Of a stretch of 64,000 nucleotides of DNA, positions 59,400 to 64,000 are shown piece after piece. Position numbers and translations under genes: made by a program. Source of the DNA: an uncultured Porticoccus sp. Its GTDB lineage: Bacteria; Pseudomonadota; Gammaproteobacteria; Pseudomonadales; Porticoccaceae. The notes under the pieces are model-generated. The model saw only the letters and a program-made list of their open reading frames with translations. It was not told where the DNA came from and searched no databases. Numbering within the stretch: the stretch's first letter is position 1; each line of letters starts with the position of its first letter. The stretch lies in NCBI GenBank assembly GCA_905181945.1, contig CAJIZZ010000016.1, positions 1 through 64,000 of the forward strand, given 5' to 3'.

Positions 59400-59933
59400 C
59401 TACTTTTTCTTAGCTTCTTTACGATGCACTTGCTCATCAGCATAGCGTACACCTTTACCCTTATAGGGCTCTGGGGGCCTAAAGGCGCGAATCTTTGCCG
59501 CCACCAAACCAAGCAATTGCTTATTTGCTGACGTAAGGACAATTTCTGTTTGGCTTGGAATTTCAGCTGTAACACCGTCAGGTAAAGCAAACTCAACGGG
59601 ATGAGAAAAACCTAACGACAGGTTAAGCTTGTTATTTTGAAGTTGAGCACGATAACCAACTCCAACTAATTGTAATTTTTTCTGAAAACCTTGACTGACA
59701 CCGACAACCATATTGCTCACCAAAGAACGTGTTGTTCCAGCCATAGCATCAGCACCTTTGCTCTCGTCTTTGGGAGCGAATGTTAGGATGCTATCCGCCT
59801 GTTTAATTTCAACAGCGGCATGAATAGGCATAGATAACGCGGTTTTCGATCCTTTTACAAAAATTTCATCGGCATTGATTTGCACTTCAACACCAGATGG
59901 TATGTTTACAGGATTACTTGCAATTCTAGACAT
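59400..59933 (-). CDS. rplF: Large-subunit ribosomal protein L6
   Basis: L6 is a 177-residue protein near the sarcin-ricin loop of the 50S subunit. It starts [17 protein letters not shown]. The second repeat domain ends with the family's [14 protein letters not shown] motif. It lies between rpsH and rplR. Confidence 0.98.
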   Translation of the reverse strand: MSRIASNPVNIPSGVEVQINADEIFVKGSKTALSMPIHAAVEIKQADSILTFAPKDESKGADAMAGTTRSLVSNMVVGVSQGFQKKLQLVGVGYRAQLQNNKLNLSLGFSHPVEFALPDGVTAEIPSQTEIVLTSANKQLLGLVAAKIRAFRPPEPYKGKGVRYADEQVHRKEAKKK

Positions 59934-59945
59934 TTCTATTATCTC

Positions 59946-60338
59946 TTAGAATACTGTACAAAGGACTTCACCACCGATACCAGCAGCACGAGCAGCACGA
60001 TCGGTCATCACCCCTTTACTTGTAGATACGATAGCCACTCCCAAACCACCACGAATAGAGGGTAGCTCAGAAGCACCGCAGTACTTCCGTAGGCCGGGCC
60101 GACTGTAGCGATCAATCTCCTCTATAACAGGCTTGCCTTCAAAATATTTTAACTCTATCGAAAGTTGAGGCTTGATGGCTTCTTCAACGCCAAAACCTTT
60201 AATGTACCCTTCATTTTTCAACACTTCTGCAACTGCCGACTTAAGTGCAGAAGAAGGCATAGAAACAATTTTCTTTTCTGCCATCTGTGCATTACGTATG
60301 CGGGTCAGCATATCTGCTATTGGGTCTTGCATGCTCAT
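59946..60338 (-). CDS. rpsH: Small-subunit ribosomal protein S8
   Basis: S8 is a 130-residue 16S rRNA-binding protein that in E. coli represses the spc operon. It starts [18 protein letters not shown] and ends with the conserved [20 protein letters not shown] and a short GGEVLCTVF tail. It lies between rpsN and rplF. Confidence 0.98.
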   Translation of the reverse strand: MSMQDPIADMLTRIRNAQMAEKKIVSMPSSALKSAVAEVLKNEGYIKGFGVEEAIKPQLSIELKYFEGKPVIEEIDRYSRPGLRKYCGASELPSIRGGLGVAIVSTSKGVMTDRAARAAGIGGEVLCTVF

Positions 60339-60365
60339 CAGTTCAATTCCTCAATTCGAGACGTT

Positions 60366-60671
60366 TTACCAGCTAGCCTTAACTAGGCCAGGCACATCAC
60401 CACGCATCGCAGCTTCACGTAGCTTCATGCGACACAAACCAAATTTACTATAAACACCATGAGGTCGACCTGTTTGGCGACAACGGTTTCTCTGACGGCT
60501 AGGGCTAGCATTGCGAGGAAGTTTCTGCAAGCTAACTTGTGCTTCCCAGCGCTCCTCATCAGAAAGCTGCAGATTAACGATAGCGATCTTTAATGCTTTT
60601 CGTTTCTCGGCAAACTTTTTTACAATTTTTGCACGCTTCTTTTCACGCTCAATCATTGATATTTTAGCCAT
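60366..60671 (-). CDS. rpsN: Small-subunit ribosomal protein S14 (zinc-free form)
   Basis: S14 is a 101-residue 30S head protein. It is the long C-minus form: the first half lacks a zinc-ribbon CxxC, in contrast to rpmJ. Family text includes [20 protein letters not shown] and [20 protein letters not shown]. It lies seven bases after rplE. Confidence 0.97.
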   Translation of the reverse strand: MAKISMIEREKKRAKIVKKFAEKRKALKIAIVNLQLSDEERWEAQVSLQKLPRNASPSRQRNRCRQTGRPHGVYSKFGLCRMKLREAAMRGDVPGLVKASW

Positions 60672-60678
60672 TTTAACC

Positions 60679-61218
60679 TCAATCCTTCAGTGGAAAGTTG
60701 AAAGCGCGCAAAAGAGCCCGTCCTTCATCATTATTGCGAGCACTGGTAGTTATAGTAATGTCCATGCCGCGCATTGCGTCTACTTTATCAAAATCTATCT
60801 CAGGGAAAATAATTTGCTCGGTAACACCCATAGAAAAATTTCCATGCCCATCAAAAGATTTGGGGCTAAATCCACGAAAATCCCTTATGCGGGGAATAGC
60901 AATAGAAATCAAACGCTCCAAAAATTCATACATGCGCTCACTGCGAAGAGTTACTTTGCAGCCTATCGGCCAACCTTCACGAACTTTAAACCCAGCAATG
61001 GATTTTCGAGCTAAACAAACTACAGGCTTTTGCCCTGCGATTAAAGTCATTTCAGCTACCGCGTTTTCTAGCACCTTCTTATCGCCTAATGCTTCACCTA
61101 CACCCATATTAAGCGTGATCTTGGTGATCTTGGGAACTTCCATTGTGTTGGTTAAGCCAAGATCTTCTTTTAGCTTGCCAGCAATTTCATTTTTATATAC
61201 TTCGTTCAGCCTTGCCAT
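60679..61218 (-). CDS. rplE: Large-subunit ribosomal protein L5
   Basis: L5 binds 5S rRNA at the central protuberance. The 179-residue protein starts [20 protein letters not shown] and has [13 protein letters not shown] and the [20 protein letters not shown] stretch. It lies between rplX and rpsN. Confidence 0.98.
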   Translation of the reverse strand: MARLNEVYKNEIAGKLKEDLGLTNTMEVPKITKITLNMGVGEALGDKKVLENAVAEMTLIAGQKPVVCLARKSIAGFKVREGWPIGCKVTLRSERMYEFLERLISIAIPRIRDFRGFSPKSFDGHGNFSMGVTEQIIFPEIDFDKVDAMRGMDITITTSARNNDEGRALLRAFNFPLKD

Positions 61219-61236
61219 GTCATTTTCCGATCTAAT

Positions 61237-61554
61237 TTAAACACCAACGGCTTCGCCGCTAGATTTGAAGACACGAATTTTTTTATTGTCTTCAAGAATT
61301 TTAAAGCCTACCCGATCAGCTTTCTCTGAGGTCGGATTGAAAATAGCTACATTAGAAGCTTGAATAGCTGCTTCCTTTTCTATAATGCCGCCAGTAACAT
61401 TTTTTTGCGGATTAGGTTTTTGGTGTTTTTTTACAATATTAATACCAGAAACTATAAGGCGGCCATCAGTTTTAACTTTTAGCACCTTTCCACGCTTGCC
61501 TTTATCTTTTCCGGCAGTGACGATTATCTCATCATCACGCTTAATTTTAGACAT
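61237..61554 (-). CDS. rplX: Large-subunit ribosomal protein L24
   Basis: L24 starts 50S assembly on 23S rRNA. The 105-residue protein has the N-terminal KOW motif ([21 protein letters not shown]). It lies between rplN and rplE. Confidence 0.97.
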   Translation of the reverse strand: MSKIKRDDEIIVTAGKDKGKRGKVLKVKTDGRLIVSGINIVKKHQKPNPQKNVTGGIIEKEAAIQASNVAIFNPTSEKADRVGFKILEDNKKIRVFKSSGEAVGV

Positions 61555-61574
61555 AATCCTTTCCTCTTCCCCGG

Positions 61575-61943
61575 CTAAAGCACTTCAGGCGCAAGGGAAA
61601 TAATTTTCATAAAACGCTCAGTTCTTAATTCTCTAGTCACAGGACCAAAAATTCTTGTTCCTATAGGTGCCAATTGGGCATTCAGCAAAACTGCTGCGTT
61701 ATCGTCAAACTTAATCACGCTGCCATCTGACCGACGAGTACCCTTTCTAGTTCTCACAACTACCGCGCTCATCACCTGGCCTTTTTTAACCTTACCACGA
61801 GGGATTGCTTCTTTAACGGTAATTTTAATAATATCGCCGATGCGCGCATAACGTCTGTGAGAGCCACCTAAAACTTTAATGCACATCACGCGGCGTGCAC
61901 CGCTGTTGTCTGCTACGTCCAGATAACTTTCTGTTTGAATCAT
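61575..61943 (-). CDS. rplN: Large-subunit ribosomal protein L14
   Basis: L14 is a 122-residue protein at the subunit interface and the binding target of RsfS, which is encoded at the left end of the window. It starts [21 protein letters not shown], a diagnostic motif. It lies between rpsQ and rplX. Confidence 0.98.
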   Translation of the reverse strand: MIQTESYLDVADNSGARRVMCIKVLGGSHRRYARIGDIIKITVKEAIPRGKVKKGQVMSAVVVRTRKGTRRSDGSVIKFDDNAAVLLNAQLAPIGTRIFGPVTRELRTERFMKIISLAPEVL

Positions 61944-61978
61944 CCTATGTCTCCTAACCAGTTATTGCTGGTTATCAA

Positions 61979-62245
61979 CTAAATCTCAGCACCACGCTCG
62001 TCGATTTTAACCAGAGCCCAAGATTTGGTCTTGGACATAGGTCTCGTTTCTATAATTGTTATAACATCACCAATACGGCATTCATTCTTTTCATCATGGG
62101 CATGAATTTTAGAAGACTTATTTAGAATCTTCCCATACAACGGATGTTTCACGCGACGTTCAACTACAACCGTCACTGTTTTATCCATTTTGTCGCTGAC
62201 CACACGACCTGACAAAGTACTAGATCTAGAAGCTGCCTCAGTCAT
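61979..62245 (-). CDS. rpsQ: Small-subunit ribosomal protein S17
   Basis: S17 is an early 16S rRNA-binding protein. I chose the ATG at 62245 ([20 protein letters not shown], 88 residues) since GTGGG lies eight bases upstream. The ATG at 62266 lacks a site. It overlaps the rpmC end by eight bases. The core [20 protein letters not shown] is typical. Confidence 0.95.
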   Translation of the reverse strand: MTEAASRSSTLSGRVVSDKMDKTVTVVVERRVKHPLYGKILNKSSKIHAHDEKNECRIGDVITIIETRPMSKTKSWALVKIDERGAEI

Positions 62246-62438
62246 TTGAATTACCCACTTTCTCATTTAATATTGTTTCAATACGCGCAATATCTTTGCG
62301 TGCATCTTTAATTTGATGGGTCTGACCTAGTTGCGAAGTTGCCAGCTGCATGCGCAATTTAAATTGACGCTCCAATTGGACTCCTAACTCTGCGTTCAAC
62401 TCATCAACAGACTTTTCTCTTAATTCGCTAGCTTTCAT
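62238..62438 (-). CDS. rpmC: Large-subunit ribosomal protein L29
   Basis: L29 lies at the exit of the 50S tunnel. The 66-residue protein starts [18 protein letters not shown], using the ATG at 62438, which shares one base with the rplP stop. A GTG one codon earlier is possible. It overlaps rpsQ by eight bases. Confidence 0.95.
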   Translation of the reverse strand: MKASELREKSVDELNAELGVQLERQFKLRMQLATSQLGQTHQIKDARKDIARIETILNEKVGNSND

Positions 62439-62851
62439 CACATCACCGATCTTATAACAAAGGTTGTTTGAATCGGCAATTTAGCCGCCGCCAAGGCAAA
62501 TGCTTCTCTAGCTAATGCCTCAGAAACACCATCCATTTCATAGAGCACTCTACCAGGCTGAATCTGGGCGACCCAGTATTCTACGTTGCCCTTACCTTTA
62601 CCCATCCTAACCTCAAGAGGCTTATTGGTAATTGGCTTATCAGGAAAAACTCTAATCCAAATTTTACCGCCTCGCTTAATATGGCGAGTCATTGCACGAC
62701 GCGCTGCTTCAATTTGACGCGCGGTCAGACGACCCCGGCCAACAGCCTTTAATCCAAACTCGCCAAAGCTTATTTTACTACCACGCAATGCAAGACCACG
62801 GTTACGACCGGTATGTTGCTTGCGGAATTTTGTACGTTTTGGTTGCAGCAT
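62438..62851 (-). CDS. rplP: Large-subunit ribosomal protein L16
   Basis: L16 organises the A site of the 50S subunit. The 137-residue protein starts [19 protein letters not shown] and has [23 protein letters not shown] and the [12 protein letters not shown] motif. It lies 32 bases after rpsC in the S10 operon. Confidence 0.98.
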   Translation of the reverse strand: MLQPKRTKFRKQHTGRNRGLALRGSKISFGEFGLKAVGRGRLTARQIEAARRAMTRHIKRGGKIWIRVFPDKPITNKPLEVRMGKGKGNVEYWVAQIQPGRVLYEMDGVSEALAREAFALAAAKLPIQTTFVIRSVM

Positions 62852-62883
62852 CTCGCTTTACCCTTAACTCGCCATCTTAATTC

Positions 62884-63558
62884 TTATTTTAGTGGTTGAT
62901 TTTTAGTAGGCACTTGCGCAGCCTCTTCAACCCCAAACACTTCACCCTTGAAAATCCAAACCTTAACACCAATAATACCGTAAGTGGTTGCTGCTTCAGC
63001 GGTATTGTAATCAATGTCTGCTCTAAACGTATGCAGAGGTACACGACCTTCGCGGATCCATTCTGATCGAGCAATTTCTGCACCACCAAGACGACCACCC
63101 ACCTGAATCTTTATACCTTTTGCTCCTTGACGCATAGCATTCTGAACAGCTCTTTTTGTAGCACGACGAAACATCACACGTCGCTCTAGTTGCTGAGCAA
63201 CACTTTGTGCTACCAGCAATGCATCGAGATCAGGTTTACGCACTTCTTCAATGTTAACGTGCACCGGTACACCGACTATCACAGACAACTGATTACGTAA
63301 ACGTTCGACACCTTCTCCTTTTTTCCCTATCACAATACCTGGACGGGCTGTATGGATAGTGATACGAGCACTCTGTGCGGGACGCTCTATATCAATCCGG
63401 CTAACAGAAGCGCTAGACAGCTCTTTTCTGAGGAATTCTCGCACAGAAAGATCTGAATTTAATTTATCTGCATAGTCTTTTTGACCTGCATACCAAACCG
63501 AGGTGTGTGTTTTAACAATCCCCAGACGCATACCATTTGGATGTACTTTCTGACCCAT
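62884..63558 (-). CDS. rpsC: Small-subunit ribosomal protein S3
   Basis: S3 is a 224-residue 30S head protein with a KH domain ([18 protein letters not shown]). It starts [18 protein letters not shown] and has [20 protein letters not shown] near the C-terminal domain. It overlaps the rplV stop by one base. Confidence 0.98.
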   Translation of the reverse strand: MGQKVHPNGMRLGIVKTHTSVWYAGQKDYADKLNSDLSVREFLRKELSSASVSRIDIERPAQSARITIHTARPGIVIGKKGEGVERLRNQLSVIVGVPVHVNIEEVRKPDLDALLVAQSVAQQLERRVMFRRATKRAVQNAMRQGAKGIKIQVGGRLGGAEIARSEWIREGRVPLHTFRADIDYNTAEAATTYGIIGVKVWIFKGEVFGVEEAAQVPTKNQPLK

Positions 63559-63905
63559 TAAACGGTCTCCCCATCAGCAACTTTCACAGTAATGTGACAG
63601 TGGCGTTTTAATATACGATCAGCTCTACCTTTTGCACGAGGGCTAACACGTTTTAATGTCTTACCCGCATCAACATAAATTGTTGATACAGAAAGTTCAT
63701 CTACATCTGCGCCTTCATTGTGCTCAGCATTAGCGATTGCAGAGAGCAGTATTTTTTTAATTATGTCGGCACCTTTCTTTTCGCTAAAAGTTAGGACATC
63801 TAAAGCCGCCTCTACAGGCATTCCTCGTACCTGGTCGGCAACAAGTCTAGCCTTTTGGGGCGATAATTTAGTACCACGCAATATAGCTGCTACTTCCACA
63901 GTCAT
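63558..63905 (-). CDS. rplV: Large-subunit ribosomal protein L22
   Basis: L22 is a 115-residue protein whose loop lines the exit tunnel. It has [21 protein letters not shown] and the [20 protein letters not shown] loop. It lies between rpsS and rpsC. Confidence 0.98.
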   Translation of the reverse strand: MTVEVAAILRGTKLSPQKARLVADQVRGMPVEAALDVLTFSEKKGADIIKKILLSAIANAEHNEGADVDELSVSTIYVDAGKTLKRVSPRAKGRADRILKRHCHITVKVADGETV

Positions 63906-63921
63906 TTACCTCTCAAGCTTT

Positions 63922-64000
63922 CTATCGCTTAGCTTTTTTGTCCGCAACGTGCCCACGAAAGGTACGTGTTGGAGCGAATTCACCGAGTTTATGTCCAACC
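63922..64000 (-). CDS. rpsS: Small-subunit ribosomal protein S19, C-terminal end
   Basis: Only the last 25 residues are inside the window. They read VGHKLGEFAPTRTFRGH followed by VADKKAKR and a TAG stop, the conserved S19 C-terminus. The gene continues beyond the right edge and lies 16 bases before rplV. Confidence 0.93.
   Translation of the reverse strand, partial: VGHKLGEFAPTRTFRGHVADKKAKR

Overview
The window is ordinary chromosome from a gammaproteobacterium with somewhat AT-rich DNA. It holds about 67 protein genes, two tRNA genes and no rRNA. Gene content and order follow Pseudomonas and its relatives closely: hemA|TPR-lolB-ispE-tRNAGln-prs-rplY-pth-ychF, murU-amgK|lptD-surA-pdxA-rsmA-apaG-apaH, gatCAB opposite mreBCD, and miaB-ybeZ-ybeY-ybeX-lnt-leuS-lptE-holA. 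MurU/AmgK cell-wall recycling, LptD/LptE and LolB indicate a Gram-negative cell with a full outer membrane. Small intergenic gaps, stop/start overlaps and AT-leaning codons suggest a compact genome, possibly an uncultured marine Pseudomonadales/Cellvibrionales-type lineage. The lineage is an inference.

Layout. 1-1070: end of nadD, rsfS, rlmH. 1085-9027 (minus strand): a 117-residue unknown, a nitrilase-family amidase, yhdP and mreDCB. 9335-12586: gatCAB. 12637-14302: small genes (PA4642-like, lipocalin-like, cupin, cold-shock protein). 14394-17198: two DEAD-box helicases. 17433-21271: flavin reductase, then prmC-prfA-hemA on the minus strand. 21430-28593: TPR lipoprotein, lolB, ispE, tRNA-Gln, prs, rplY, pth, ychF, tRNA-Met. 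28835-31535: a lone sugar epimerase, a subgroup Ic aminotransferase and a DUF1820 gene. 31707-41568: miaB to holA. 41632-50375: murU-amgK divergent from the lptD-apaH operon. 50436-53231: an AtoE-like transporter and a histidine-kinase-like protein with a decayed ATPase domain. 53344-64000 (minus strand): the S10-spc-alpha ribosomal cluster from rplQ back to the end of rpsS, including secY, rpoA and a 38-codon rpmJ.

The genes serve translation (ribosomal proteins, PrfA/PrmC, GatCAB, LeuS, MiaB, YbeY, RlmH, RsmA, RsfS, Pth), the cell envelope (MreBCD, YhdP, LolB, LptD/E, SurA, Lnt, MurU/AmgK), cofactors and precursors (NadD, HemA, PdxA, Prs, IspE) and cold or RNA metabolism (Csp, RhlE, RhlB).

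I see no CRISPR array, insertion sequence, prophage or defence island. No wholly new system stands out. The best leads are the degenerate sensor kinase beside the AtoE-like transporter, the cold-shock promoter with its long leader, a palindrome over the DUF1820 promoter, and places where usual neighbours (mrdA-rodA, maf-rng, tldD) are missing.
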